DNA from: Sipunculus nudus | Taxonomy: Eukaryota; Annelida; Sipuncula; Golfingiida; Sipunculidae | Length of the DNA stretch: 64,000 nucleotides | Assembly (NCBI GenBank): GCA_026874595.1 | Contig: CM049310.1 | Coordinates: 67,224,056 to 67,288,055 of the forward strand | Reading direction: 5' to 3' | Shown: piece by piece, positions 10,986-23,029 of the stretch | Layout: each line of letters begins with the position of its first letter | How positions within the stretch are numbered: position 1 is the first letter of the stretch | Program-made: the position numbers and the translations under genes | Notes under the pieces: model-generated | Database searches by the model: none | What the model was told of the DNA's origin: nothing | Seen by the model: only the letters and a program-made list of their open reading frames with translations

Positions 10986-11442
10986 ATGCCCCCGCCACAA
11001 AGTGGCCGGGGTATATAGTTTTACCCATGTCCGTCTTTCCGAAATCAAACAGGTGTACGGAATTTTTTCGCAATGCCTGCAGATATTGGCCTGAATTTTG
11101 GTGTGTGGGGAGTTACAGATCATGTTAGCGTTTCAGCCCAGTTGACCTTCTTTTGTCCGTTTGACGGCTCCTGAACACCGAACAAAATACATGGAAATTA
11201 GAAATGTTCATGATAAATGCACATGTACAGACTTTTTTCGTAATGCTTTCGGATATTGACCTGATATTTAATGTGTGGGCGTATAACAACCAATTACGGA
11301 TCGAGTTCGCATTTTGTCCCGGTTGATCTACTTTTGACCGTTTGACAGCTCCAGCTCAACATAAATTATTTTACTATTTTAAAAAAATAGTTCTAATTTG
11401 CTCACGGCGGGGGCATTTATGTCGTTCCGACACATCTAGTTT
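10986..11442 (+). mobile_element. GC-ended modular repeat, copy 1
   Basis: The element starts ATGCCCCCGCCACAAAGTGG and ends GGCGGGGGCAT plus a shared tail (CGTTCCGACACATCTAGTTT), so the GC-rich ends are inverted repeats of each other. Inside are two modules, each opening with a T-rich run followed by CGCAATGC...GATATTGGCCTGA and a TGTGTGGG step. The same architecture with more modules is found at 35693-36475. No protein is encoded. It behaves like a non-autonomous TIR element with an internal tandem. Elements with this GC-rich start are, as far as I recall, common in bivalve genomes, but I cannot check that here. Confidence 0.7.
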
Positions 11443-11652
11443 AAATCTCCCTCAAAGGACTTTGATAAAGAAAATTGACTGAATTAACAGAATCTTTTAT
11501 TACATCAACAGTTTGGACTATTGTTCTTATATCAGATAGATTAATAAAAATATATAATCTTAATTGAATGAGTTTAAGCCCGATAGCAAAGAATGTGAAT
11601 GCGCATAGAGACCCTGGAGTATATAGACCTGTAGATCAGTTATATATTTATC

Positions 11653-11823
11653 ACAGTATAACCTCGAATTTCCGTATGTATTTTTTTCCGAATATTCGCT
11701 GTAGTAATAACCAGCTTAGTATACCCACTGAAAAAAAATGGTTTTACCTCGCATATCCATTACCTCGAATATTCGAACAAATTGTATGTCCCCCAATCGA
11801 TTTGGATATTCGAGTTTTTACTG
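11653..11823. mobile_element. pogo/Tigger-like MITE
   Basis: The left end reads CAGTATAACCTCGAATTTCC and the right end, reverse-complemented, CAGTAAAAACTCGAATATCC. These are imperfect terminal inverted repeats of the CAGT...CCTCGAAT type used by pogo/Tigger elements of the Tc1/mariner superfamily. Length is about 171 bp, with a second internal inverted copy of the CCTCGAATATTCGA motif near the right end (11763-11776). The flanking TA target site is visible on the right side (TGTA) and diverged on the left. It has no coding capacity, so any movement would need a transposase supplied in trans. Confidence 0.65.
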
Positions 11824-11928
11824 TGTAATAATATCCCTGACTTTGCCTGTACATCGCAGAAGTATAAAGCAGTCACGTTTTTGAGACAATGACACAGAGT
11901 AGAAAATTGGTCACTGCCCGTTGTTACA

Positions 11929-12656
11929 GGTGCTCTTTTTATTGTGTGACACGGGCGTAACTCTTGTTATGACACTCTCGCCGAGCCGTTTGTTACATTC
12001 TATGTTTAATCCGTAATGGTTGAACTCTCGTTGTCATGTAAGCCTTTGGTTTTCACGCCTGGCCGAGGTCACGTAATGACCCTGGTATGTAGAGATACAC
12101 ACAGCGATGTTTTCTAGAGAATTCCTGAAACGCCTGTTTACTGTGTTATGTAGGATCCTTGAGACTGTTCGAGAAGTGGAAAATTCTCGGCTTGAGATGT
12201 GAAGGTATATAAAGGGGCTGTGTTTTTTAGAACCAGAGGGAGCAGCAATGCAGATTCCAGCAGAAGCGTGTGTCCGTTTCTAGGAATTTATCGGACGAAT
12301 GCGGCAATTATAGATTTTTCTAAGACTTTCTCCCAGATTTTATGCATTTGGACTTCAGTTTACTTTCTGGATTGTTACGAGAGCTTTACACTGGACTGTC
12401 ATTCTCTGAGAGTATACATTTAAAGAACTTATCCTTTCCGACGGTGTTGGTATTCAGGTACTGTGCACATTTTTATTATTTTCCTGTGTGATTGTATTGA
12501 GTTGTTGCTATACCGCTGTTTTACTGTATAATTGTATTGATTTAGTGTATTGTAATGTTAGGATTGTTTTAAGAATAAACTATGGTCATTTGTTTACAAA
12601 AAAAAACACTGACTTCTTTATTCATTCCCCTAGACATTTCACGCTGCCTAGTGTTA
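11929..12656 (+). mobile_element. Possible solo LTR
   Basis: The sequence begins TGTTACAGG (an alternative start is TGTGACACGG at 11945) and ends TGTTACA. It has a TATA box (TATATAAAGG at 12206) and an AATAAA polyadenylation signal at 12574. This U3-R-U5 style spacing of about 370 bp, in a 0.7-kb segment without a protein, fits a solo LTR. Against it, no 5-bp target duplication is obvious and no second copy exists in the window. A small host promoter plus short transcript is an alternative. Confidence 0.35.
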
Positions 12657-12659
12657 CAG

Positions 12660-14164
12660 AATCTGATTTTTTTAAATCTCAGTTACAGAATTTGTGTTCA
12701 TCACGCATACGTGATCTGTTTATATTAGGTTCCGTAACACCGTTTACTGTAAAAAAATATGTATATTTTTCAGTATGCTCTATATATTATGTATAACAAA
12801 TTGCATTTCTTTAGACCCGTAAGATAATTTTCATAGTCAAACATAAATCATAGAAATAGTATGCATAGTGTAGCGATCTGTGACAAAAATTACCGTAACT
12901 TACATGACCTTTCAACTTTTTTATCATAATTATATAAGCCTCACAACATTACCATCAATTATTTCAAAAGCATTATTACTTCGCTGTGAAATGAGACGAC
13001 TATAGCAATAGTTTACACAAGAGAAAGCTTTGTTTGTCCTATTTTGTTGTTCCAAACCACTTGTGTATACGGGCAGAGATTTCAGTTTAGCATTTCTAAA
13101 GCTGAAATATTTGAGGGGCTGTAATTGACATTAAACTACTCATTTGACCCTTTTACCATACAGGGCGATAACCCCTTTAAAATGTATGATAGACTTAACA
13201 TCCTTTTTCATACCGAAAAAAGTATGGGCCATGGACTTGTGGTGACCAGGGCAATGGTATAATGAAATAAATGATTGAAAACAGCTATATACACCTACCT
13301 CGATGGCCTTATTTTCTTTTTTATTTCAATTTTTATGAATAAGCATCCCCTATAAGACACTACCTCTAAATTTTCTACATGTACCACTTGATATATTTGA
13401 GCAAAATAACAGGGTATATTATGTGATATACAGGACAGACATGTAAAAGTACTACATGTAAAAGTACTGTATTTGGTATGAAGTCATCTTATTGTAAAAT
13501 ATCATTTTTTTCATAATTCGAAACAATTAACAGTTTGTCCCAAAAAAATAGAACCATCTATTTTTCAGTTCTTATAAATGGATTTTTCCTATTATACAGT
13601 TAAACCAAAAATTAACAGAACATTCCAACGAAACTTTATGAGTCTTCAGCATATTTATTTAAAGAAATAAATAAGTTTAGTCGTCTTACTTTTCCCCCAA
13701 AAAATCAATAAATTAATCTTTGCGGACCTGCAGATCTGCACTGTTTATAAACCCCGGAGATAGACGGATTGTTTCTCTATCGTCGTCAACTAATTATCTG
13801 GAGTGTGGCTCCTGTGCAGGGATTCCTTAGGGGTAAGACTAGCTCCCTGGTCATTACATCTTTTGCCGGAGTTTCCTAATGCCATATTTTTGGGAACCAG
13901 TCTACTTGAGAGCCATGCATCACTCACAAAATCCAAAGAGAGACAATGTTTCCAAGGAGGTTTGTTATTTCGGGAATTGGTTTTCCTAAATTTCCCTTGA
14001 AATCAGCTGCAGTTTTCAGAGGACAGAAGGACTAGGAAGTCTTAAGAGTAATTACTAAGAAGAGTAAACATATTTTGTAAATTGCATTTGCTAAGGTGGT
14101 CTGTCCCACTGGTTTACATATGCATGGATTTATTGGTACTAGCTGGGGTTTGGCTTCAGTAAAC
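12660..14164. other. No gene seen
   Basis: AT-rich intergenic or intronic sequence. A small direct duplication of CTACATGTAAAAGTACT is visible at about 13442-13470, and a 12-bp palindrome TGCAGATCTGCA at about 13728. No supported exon. Confidence 0.4.
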
Positions 14165-14245
14165 ATGGCTACCCGAGTCCGGGCGGAAAAAATACACCAG
14201 GATTTCTCAAAGGTTCACGACCGTTTCAATGGTTATCTGAAATGC
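14165..14245 (+). CDS. Candidate first coding exon (27 codons)
   Basis: An ATG opens 27 codons of notably higher GC content than the surroundings, with a charged, hydrophilic sequence (MATRVRAEKIHQDFSKVHDR and on). The exon would end at a consensus-like donor (TGC followed by GTGAGA at 14246). The context before the ATG (AAAC) is a good eukaryotic start context. If the donor is ignored the frame stops five codons later, which favours splicing or chance. I do not recognise the family, and no following exon could be linked. The terminal exon at 33.8 kb lies on the same strand, but joining the two would be guesswork. Confidence 0.3.
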
Positions 14246-14249
14246 GTGA

Positions 14250-16010
14250 GAATTTTTAGTTAAGTTTTCTTAGTTATCCAATTCAAATGTAGAATGCTCT
14301 TTAGTTTTGGGCCATTGCTGCCTTCATCAAGTGGTGTCGTCTTTTCATCAATAGATATTTATATAGAGCACTTACTAATTTGGTAACCTTTGAAGAACGG
14401 ACTACTGTATTTACTGTAGTCAAATTACTTCAACTCACCTTTATACGAAAAGAAAGAGTAAATGTACTCACTATTAAAATAATGTATGTTGATTACAGAA
14501 ACATAAACCAGGCCTCTGTTAATCTATGACACTATCATAAGCTCTCTCAAATTTTACACTGTGTAGTCGGTAACACAATAAACCATCTTCGTTTGGGTTT
14601 TTCATATTTTTTAATTACTCTGCCACCTTGTTATATGTCGGACATTCACATCAGACCCTGCTAAACTTAAAAAGAATTAAGTCAGCGGCTGATGACCTTA
14701 GTTTATCGCAATAGGAAAACATGCACAGTATTTATAAATGAACAGGTAGCATGCAGCCACCCCCTGGATGACGTGCCTCACGTGACTGTACCAAGATTAT
14801 ACCTGCCAAGAATTAGATCAATGTTCCCGCATGAGAGTCCTGTGGCAAGCTTGTCGTCCCAACCGTGGAATTTACTTTTTTTAAGTGCACACACAGTTGC
14901 TCCGTGTACATAATATTCAGTATTATTCAATATTCATATCTGAATTGTGGAGAAGCCACATTAATGTTTTTAGCTCATTCCTTATCTAATTAATTATTTA
15001 CGTAATCTTAATAGCTCTTTAATTAATTGATAATATCTCAAAAATTTCATAAGATTCATATTTAGTCTTAATTAAATTTAGTTTAACCATTAAATATTTT
15101 AAATTTTAAGATATGGTGTGCCACAAAAATATGTCTACTGAGAGTTTAATATTTAACTTAATATTTTAACTTTATATCCAGTAAAATATTATTTCAGAAA
15201 ATCAGTTTAATCAGTATTTTGCGTTTATAAAACAAATGGTTTACCAGCTTATAAGCAGCTGCTGGAAATTTCAAATAGTACTTTATATTCACTATATACT
15301 ACAGCTATATCTCAAAATTATATATAAATTTTATTTATTTAACATAGCTGCTTTATGAATATTGATACCTAATTTTTATATACAATTATGGCCCGGAAAA
15401 TAAGTGCAATTTGGAAAGCAACTAATATACCTTAACTCAGCACATGTTTGTATAAGAGTCTATTTTCATCCCCTTTTATTTTTTTTTAATTTTTAAAATT
15501 AAATTATAAATATTGTGACTTAAAGCTAATTTAAAATATCTATCTGGATCGTTATTTATGGGTAAAATGCTTTATTGTGTGATTAAATGAATGAATATGA
15601 CGAAAATTGTCCTTTAATTATTGTTATAATGTGAAATACAAACCTTTAATATAAGGCTTTCCAAGGAATGACAAAAAGGCAGCATCCGGATTTCCATTTT
15701 CCAAGAAAAAAAATGTTTCGTATATAAGACTTCACAAGGTCACCAGGTTATTACCCAGACGTTCACAGTTCTTCATTTCACAAGCACACACCCATTCCTA
15801 CACAAACCTACACAATGGGGCGTCAATACATTGATGGGGTGGGGGATGGGGGTGGGAGGTACATATGTACCCCAACTGTATGGCACTAGGAGTTGATTAG
15901 ATCCCCGGTGCTATTCAGAAAGCAAGATACAATATAAATATTTTCGAATTAATGAAGCCTGTTTAGTCTGATGTTATTTAATTTTACCGGGAGACAGTGA
16001 ATATATTTCA
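14250..16010. other. No gene seen; very AT-rich
   Basis: From about 14920 to 15660 the sequence is strongly AT-rich with many TTTAAAT/AATTAA words and no frame of interest. A G-rich patch (GGGGTGGGGGATGGGGGTGG, from about 15835) could fold as a G-quadruplex on the + strand. Confidence 0.4.
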
Positions 16011-16014
16011 GCAC

Positions 16015-16124
16015 ATATTTGATGGTATCATTCCTACATTCATATGATGCTATATATTGTGTCAAATGTTATCCATTTGTTAAAGCATAACATCAGATGA
16101 ATGTAAGGACGATGCCATCAAATA
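16015..16124. repeat. Long imperfect hairpin (about 39-bp arms)
   Basis: The left arm starting ATTTGATGGTATCATTCC (16018) is complementary to a right arm ending GGACGATGCCATCAAAT (16123). Pairing runs through about 39 positions with roughly six mismatches, around a loop of about 30 bases. Size and shape match a pre-miRNA-like stem-loop, but short MITEs give the same picture. I do not recognise the arms as a named miRNA. Confidence 0.5.
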
Positions 16125-16210
16125 ATGCTTCATAAACTGCTTCATGTTCTATCATTAAAGCATGAATTTTTAGATCATCCACACACCATGTGAGGGCCAT
16201 ATCACTTCCG

Positions 16211-16269
16211 CCCCCCCCCCTCTTTCCCGCCTTTCCTTCTCATTAAAAATTCTCACCCCCCCCCCCCCC
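16211..16269. repeat. Two poly-C runs
   Basis: Runs of 10 C (16211-16220) and 14 C (16256-16269) sit in a pyrimidine-rich stretch of about 80 bp. See the finding on recurrent C/G runs. Confidence 0.9.
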
Positions 16270-16599
16270 TCCACCCCGACCACTAAGACCAGATGTTCAT
16301 TACCTAATCTCTGGTTTCCAGGAAGATTACACCGGGAATGAACCAGGTATGAACTATACGGGAGTGCAGGTAACGGTTTTTACCCTTGTAACGGACCTCC
16401 GGCAAAGCTGAGCTGAGCTGAAAAATAGCTGAGCTGAAACTGTAATGTATGATTCTGGTGATGCTTCAATAAGACAGAATGTTGTTCCTGAGAAATCACT
16501 CAAATTTGCTGTATTCCCGTGCTTCAGTATAAAGATCCCCACTGGTTACTTGAACTTCCTTCAAAGAAAATTTAAGCAGGGCTTTGGGATCCAGCCTCA

Positions 16600-16832
16600 A
16601 GGGGCTGAGCAATATGGAGCCCAAATGCAGTCTGGACGAAATAAAGCCAGATATATTGGATGTGGGTCAAACGGGGGAGGCGGCATGGAAAAATCAGATA
16701 TGGCGGAGGGAACGCACCAATTATCGAAAAAAATGGCGGCGGTATTAGGGATTGTCAATCTACAAATACAATTCAAAGAGAGACGCGGCAGTCGTGATAA
16801 ATAATATTAACCGTCTCTTACGTATAACAGAA
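16600..16832 (+). mobile_element. Interspersed 235-bp repeat, copy A
   Basis: From AGGGGCTGAGCAATATGGAG onward this matches 57476-57712 in the same orientation at roughly 90 percent by eye. The match includes the purine-rich middle (ACGGGGGAGGCGGCATGG) and the end block (ACCGTCT...ATAACAGAA). Part of it is open in one frame here, but the frame is not preserved in copy B because of small indels, so it is not coding. Family unknown. Confidence 0.75.
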
Positions 16833-16834
16833 TA

Positions 16835-18734
16835 TATTGTCAGAATATATTCAATCGCATTGCAAATCAATTGCTTGCAAAGTAGTACTGGTTTCTTATA
16901 TACTACAACAAATCATCGATAATATCGATTATTTGGTCGTATGCTTTCATAATCTTTTAAATTGATTGCATTTTTTTATTATTGGTCACAAACGATTATG
17001 TATGCACAAGTTAACTCCTTCCATTGCGGTGATATAAACTTTTTATATTTTTTTATTGTCACGAAACAGATCAAGTTTTTTATTTAACAATATTGTGCAA
17101 CATTCATCTAAGAATTATAACTTTGATGTACACGGAAATGTGTATTATAGTGTTTTAAAGGAAAATTATATATGTAGTGTTCAACTTTGAAGTTTAACAA
17201 AGTAAATGCTTTGTTATCATTGCAATTAAGTTCCGTTCACCTTGGAATGGCATTGAGAAAGTTATTAGACTCTTCTCTAAGTTTTCATTACGACAAAGTG
17301 GTATATAAAATAAAGGGCACTCATAAAAGATGTATACAGGAGATAAAGGTACTATAGATAGCAAAACGACTATCCTTGCCCAATGGATTAAATACTGATA
17401 AGCTGAAACACATTTAACTCTGTACTTGCTTAAGAGCACATTTCGGCTGTGTGTTTCTAAACTGAATTTATTATCAAAAGATACCCCAAGTAATTTTACA
17501 GATTTATTATAAAATTATTTCAATGTGTTGCCACCCATTACAATGTATGAAATTCATGTGGATTATAGCATGTCAATTCTACAAGTAGAGATCTAAACTA
17601 TTTCACAGTGTTAGATGATTCTGACATAAGGTATTTTTTTAACACATGCAGTTTTATAACTATGATTATAAAAGCTAAAACACACCGACACGCCTGCTAT
17701 GCTTCAAGCGTAAATCTGGTAAAAGTCGCTTAACTTTATTTACCTATATATCTTTAGCAATACAAAAAGTTGCATTACGATAGTGGAGTTGGTTCCCCCT
17801 ACCAAAAAAATCCTTTAGAAAGATTTATTCAATAAATAAAGATATGCTATATAATTGATATGCAGTTGGGTTTTTTCCTAGACCATGTTTTACCTGCTTC
17901 CGTTCTGATTTGGCCTTCGAAATATGGTTCACGTATCGGTGGGGCGCTCTCCTAGGACAAGTTTGTTTTATTTTGCGGGATTATGCCCTTTTAAGCTATA
18001 TAATCAATATTTTTTATTTCCCCAATAAGTGCCCCTAAACTTGTTTTGTGCTTTAAGGTCCTCTACGCCTTTCGTGATTTTCAGGAGGTGTCTTTGGGAT
18101 TTTCCTGCTTTTCGAGCTCACTGGCCACAGAGCGAATTGTGCAATTCGTGGTCACAGGTCCACCCTAATCCTCATTGATCCCACTACTACCCTGAACGGG
18201 AAGTAAAGCTTGTTAATTCAAAACAAGACCACATGACTCCGCTTTCAAAGTGAGGGCTTTTCAGTTGGGTTGACACAGCGACCAATTTCATGACCCCCAG
18301 TTGAATTTTTATTGGTTTACAGGTATGTTGATTTCTTTACATTCATAAATATATTTCCATTATAACCATGGTCTCAATAGTATATCTAATTTATGCGTCG
18401 TTTTAAAAGAAGGTTGTTCAAAGCCCAACAACTTAAACACAGTTCTCCGGGGGGGGGGGGGGGGGTTGCTTTGGAACATGAAAATATATTACCAGTATAT
18501 TATTAAACGGTTAGGGATTCTGCAGTCGGACCAGAAAAATCCCCACCACAATTTCATTATCAGTCATGTGTTTAAGTGTACACTTTTCATGTATAAACAC
18601 TATCAAGCTTCAGTGACCCCGTTTCAACTGGCAGGTGGCAGACCAAAAGCATACGAATGGGCAGAGTTTTTCTTTTGTCAAAATGGTATACAAGGAGAAA
18701 ATAATAGATTACATTGATTCTGAATTTCTCCTAA
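16835..18734. other. No gene seen; contains a G17 run
   Basis: AT-rich to about 17880, then mixed. Visible structures are a near-palindrome CGAATTGTGCAATTCG at about 18134 inside a larger imperfect CCAC...GTGG arrangement, and a G17 homopolymer at 18449-18465. No exon with convincing splice sites. Confidence 0.4.
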
Positions 18735-19055
18735 ATTTGATCTTTCTCTGAATCTTGATTCCTCCCTGGACCCACACTTCACTTTATCTGGGTTCCCAAC
18801 TGGACCCACCCTTCACTTTATCTGGGTTCCCAACTGGACCAACCCTTCACTTTATCTGGATTCCCCAGTGGACCAACCCTTTCTCTTAATTTGAATTCCC
18901 AACTGGGCCTACCCTTCATTTTGTTTGGATTCTCCACTGGACCTACCCTTCGCTTTATCTAGATTCCCCACTGGACCCACCCTTGACTTTATCTGGATAC
19001 CCCATTGGACCCACCTTATCTTTATGTTGATTCCCAACTGGACCAACCCTTAACT
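18735..19055 (+). repeat. 34-bp minisatellite, array 1
   Basis: About nine units of a 34-bp repeat, consensus roughly ACTTTATCTGGATTCCCAAC followed by TGGACCCACCCTTC. The period was measured from 18781 to 18815. Units diverge by 10-20 percent. Because 34 is not a multiple of 3 the unit has no constant reading frame, and open frames across it are incidental. Confidence 0.9.
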
Positions 19056-20307
19056 TTTTTTTGTATAATAATACACATTTCATTTATTGACTCAAATAAA
19101 GTACTGTAAATAAAAAGAAATTGTACATCTTCAAATAAGCATAAACAAAATCTAATGAGTATATATTTTAAGCATTGTACTCTATAATATACACCTTAGA
19201 CCATTTAATCATGCAATAAGGGAAAAAGTTTATGGGGCTAAGAGTAATACCAAAGGATATATTTAATAAAAAAATATATAAATGTATTTATATAATTTAA
19301 TCCTAAATACATGTCAGTTTAAAGATTAAATTCCAGAAAACTGTGCCCAAATTCTTTATTGAGTGTACCAGTGGTATGTAAGAGATATTAATGGAATGCA
19401 AGACACTTTTATAGCAAAACATCACTTTGTTGGCACAATTAAATGTGTACTTTAACACAGTAAATGTACTGGGTGAGGAGGATGGGTGCAGAGGGGAAGC
19501 CAAGCTGGACCTAGTTGAAGCCGAGCAAAGCTAAGCTGCCTGGAGTGAGGAGTGATTACATAACATCACACATTACACACCACTGTTACACTAGGCTGGC
19601 TGATGTAAATAAGCATCGAGCTTGGTGTCTCAGAACTTGAGTAAAAGCTACTCTTTTCAATCAATTACTTTGAAAAAAGAAGCAGATTTTAAAAGATCCT
19701 TTTTAAAAGATAATTTGGTACAAAATTGAATCTTGATTAAACAAAGTAATATCCCTGAAAAAAGTCTCAAGTTTAAGCAATTCTCATGTTTAATTTCCTA
19801 ATTTTTTACAAAGTGCATTATGTTTGAGCCCATAACATAAAAAAACTGATAAAAAAAGATCAGTGGTTTTGATAATAGGCAGTCTTGAAGTGTAATAATG
19901 AGTTTTTAATGAAAAATTCAGTTTTTTTCCTTAATATCTTTGGGGAACAAAGACTCTTGTGATCCATTTTTTTGAATGGTAGGATATTATAGGAACATCT
20001 AACGGTATGCAAAATTTTGGATTCGTAGGTCCAATGGTGTCAAAACGTGCCCTGATAACGGTCGGCCGGCCGTATGGACGACGGACAAAGGACTATCGCT
20101 CAGATGACTTATAGTCAGCCGAGCTTAAATCCTGTCTTGAGTGAAATATGCTGTCTAATATTACAATACACAATGTTCAAAAGTGTGCTTGACCTCTATC
20201 ATTGGTCTAAAAGCAGACTAAATATAGTTAACATTCTGTTAAGTATGACAATATTTTAAAAATCTAATTTAAATCAAATATATCCGATTTTTTTAATAAA
20301 ACAAATC
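19056..20307. other. 1.25-kb segment splitting the 34-bp array
   Basis: This non-repetitive piece lies between two arrays of the same 34-bp unit, so it is probably an insertion into a once continuous array. Its left end is a T-run (TTTTTTTTTGTATAATAATA), as expected for a retro-inserted sequence on the - strand with a poly-A tail. The array words CCAACCCT(T)AACTTT and CAACCCTGTTCACTTT flank it. No RT, transposase or recognisable exon is seen. Near 20060 is a CGGTCGGCCGGCCG block. Confidence 0.45.
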
Positions 20308-20845
20308 AACAACCCTGTTCACTTTATCAGGATTCCACACTGGACCCGTCCTTCACTATATTCGGATTCCCGACTGGACCCACCCTTCACTTAATCTGGA
20401 TTCCCCACTGGACCCGCCCTACACATTATCTTGATTCCCGACTGGACCCACATTTCTCTTTATCTGGATTCCCCACTGGCCCCGTCCTTCACTTTTTTTT
20501 AGGATTCCCGAATGGACCAACCTTTCACTTTATCTGGATTCCCCACTGGACCAACCCTTCACATTATTTTGATTACCGACTGGCCCCACCTTTCACTTTG
20601 TCTGGATTCCCCACTGGCCCCGTCCTTCACTTTTTCAGCATTCCGAAATAGACCAACCTTTCACTTTATCTGGATTCCCCACCGGACAAACCCTTCACTT
20701 TATCTTGATTACCGACTGGACTCACCTTTCGCTTAATCTGGAAACCCCACTGGACCCACACTTCACTTTATCTCGATTCCCCACCGTACCCACACTTCAC
20801 TTTATCAGGATTCCCCACTTGACCCACACTTAACTTTTCTGGATT
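20308..20845 (+). repeat. 34-bp minisatellite, array 2
   Basis: About 16 units of the same 34-bp repeat as array 1, here mostly with CCCCACTGGACC instead of CCCAACTGGACC. One local frame of 74 residues runs through it, but its phase changes with every unit, which argues against coding. Confidence 0.9.
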
Positions 20846-20849
20846 CGTG

Positions 20850-21770
20850 CCGATATCTTCCGTGACTCATGACAATGCACTTGACAACGTTTCGTGGAAT
20901 TCGCTTGCAAAGTACTGCTAATAAACACACGTCGCTACAAATAAACTAGTCGACCAGAGGTCAAACGCTTATCGGTACGGGTTCCAATTATGGACCATCT
21001 AGCTAAAAATCCTCAGACTCAAAGGGACACACGATACGACTTGTTTTTTCTCGCGACACTTCACATACGTGAATTTTATATACTACTATTAAAATGCACC
21101 TGTCCTCTCCCTGAACACCGCCGATCCTTTTTGTCGTATCCCCGTTTATAAACCGTGCGACCTGCCACATACCTAGCAATACAGGAACATAAAAGGTCTC
21201 ATACAGAAGGTTGGGGAAATTCATAGGAGTGTGTGGCTGTGTCGTACAACATCAGCAAAATGCTGTAGTTGACCTGTATTGGACTCGTAGGTATTTTTCG
21301 ACGTCAGATCAGCTTCGTACATCCGTGTGCCAGGTCTTCAGAATCTGAGGGAATTCCTTCGATAGTTACCCGACCGTCAGACTGTCTTAATTACGTTCGT
21401 TCTTTAATCTTACTTTCCTTCTGTGACTGTCGTAGGTTAATCCTAAGTGTGGCAACAATTATATCACACGAATGCCGCACAGTTGTGAAAAAATGTATGC
21501 TTGATCCCGTGACTATGTTAACTAGGCTGTCTAGAGACCTCTGCGTTTATTAAGATGACGATACTCCTGGATGGCATCGGGCCTCTTTGATTTTTTTTTC
21601 AGAAAACTTAAAACGGCTACGGGAATCTCCTGTCATACGTGTGTTGTACACCTGTTGTCTACGTTAAGTGTACTATACAGTCTTGTAGACTGTTGTTCGA
21701 CATTTTTATTTTGTCTTCGTCAGCCATGAGAGGTTGATAAGACTGTCACAGGAACATAGTGTGGTATGTG
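20850..21770. other. No gene seen
   Basis: Mixed-complexity sequence just left of the iterated-TIR element. Frames of 73 (-) and 94 (+) residues occur but show no recognisable domain and no good splice context. Confidence 0.4.
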
Positions 21771-21980
21771 TTACGACCCATAATGTAATAGCCGGCCCAT
21801 AATGTAATAACGGCCCATATTGTAATAAAAACGACCAATAATACAATAATGGCCATTAATGTAATAAAAAACGGCCCATATTGTAATAAACATACCCTGC
21901 CCATATTGTAATAAAATCGCAGGTGGGTAAAACGGCCCATATTGTAATAAAATCGCAGGTGGGTAAAACGGCCAATAATT
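21771..21980 (+). repeat. Left terminal inverted repeat of the 2.86-kb element
   Basis: The inner half holds a direct duplication of about 44 bp (GTAATAAAATCGCAGGTGGG, repeated at 21909 and 21945) that is absent from the right arm, suggesting repeat gain after the arms formed. Confidence 0.75.
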
Positions 21981-22198
21981 TTATAATTCAAATTTCATGC
22001 AAATTAACTTAGATAATTCAAATATTGACTTCTCGTGACACGAATGTGTAGGCGAACATACAAGTATGAAAAACCACTGGATTACATAATGACTATCTGT
22101 TTAAAACGGTGACCAAGCTAATATTAGCAAAATATGGCCATGATTCATGTTTATCATGTTGAATCAGTGTTTAAATAGGATGATAAAGTATTTAAACA

Positions 22199-22200
<2 letters not shown>

Positions 22201-22250
<50 letters not shown>
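22201..22250. repeat. (TA)25 microsatellite
   Basis: Uninterrupted dinucleotide run inside the 2.86-kb element. The long Ile-Tyr frames across it are artefacts. Confidence 0.95.
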
Positions 22251-22254
<4 letters not shown>

Positions 22255-23029
22255 GGTAGTGTTACCCTCCTATGTAAAGTGCTCTATGGCCTACAGACTA
22301 GGCCAGAGCGGTATAACTCTGAAGAAAAACAACACTGTTAATTCACAACAGTCTGTTTCACGGGATATATATATTTATATATGTATGTATGTATCGCCAA
22401 AATGTAAATATTTTGTCAATTTTAACAGATAAAATATACTAAACTCTCATTATCGATACATTTTAATGTATTTTAATTCTTTTTGAAAATATAAATGAAA
22501 CTTTAAATTTCAGTGCGTTTTGCTCAATGTATCATAGAGAATATTTTATATGATCTCTCAAAAACCTCCCGAGATTTAGAAATTATAAATGTAGGTACTG
22601 CTGCAATTTGTTGGTGCCCATATGAGCATTGGTAAGTTTTAGGTCAATATGTATAACACGTCGCACAGATTAAGAGCTTTCAACACACGTATTTGAAGTT
22701 AAAACCTGGATGCGTTATTCGTGCGATTCAGAGTGACTCTTTCACAATTTAATTTTTCAAAAATTACATTACCCCAAACATCAATTTGAAAATGCCGGTT
22801 TCTGTGTTTTAGAGGTAGAGCATAGGGCTCAGAGCGGGGAGATTCAGGGGCGTAGCCAGGATTAAGGGAGGAGAGGGGGCCATGATTAGTGGTGGATCCA
22901 GAAATTCGAAAGGGGGGGGGGCGATTATATGCATATATGGGTACTATTAAAAACTATTATATATATACGTGTGTATATATATATATATAATTTGTAAAAT
23001 ATTATCTTGGTAAACCTTGCATTTTACCG

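Noticed and set aside
20512-20736. 74-residue Pro/Phe-rich frame.
   Set aside because: It lies wholly in the 34-bp minisatellite, whose period changes the frame each unit.
22147-22341. 64-residue frame with an Ile-Tyr core.
   Set aside because: Translation of the (TA)25 run.
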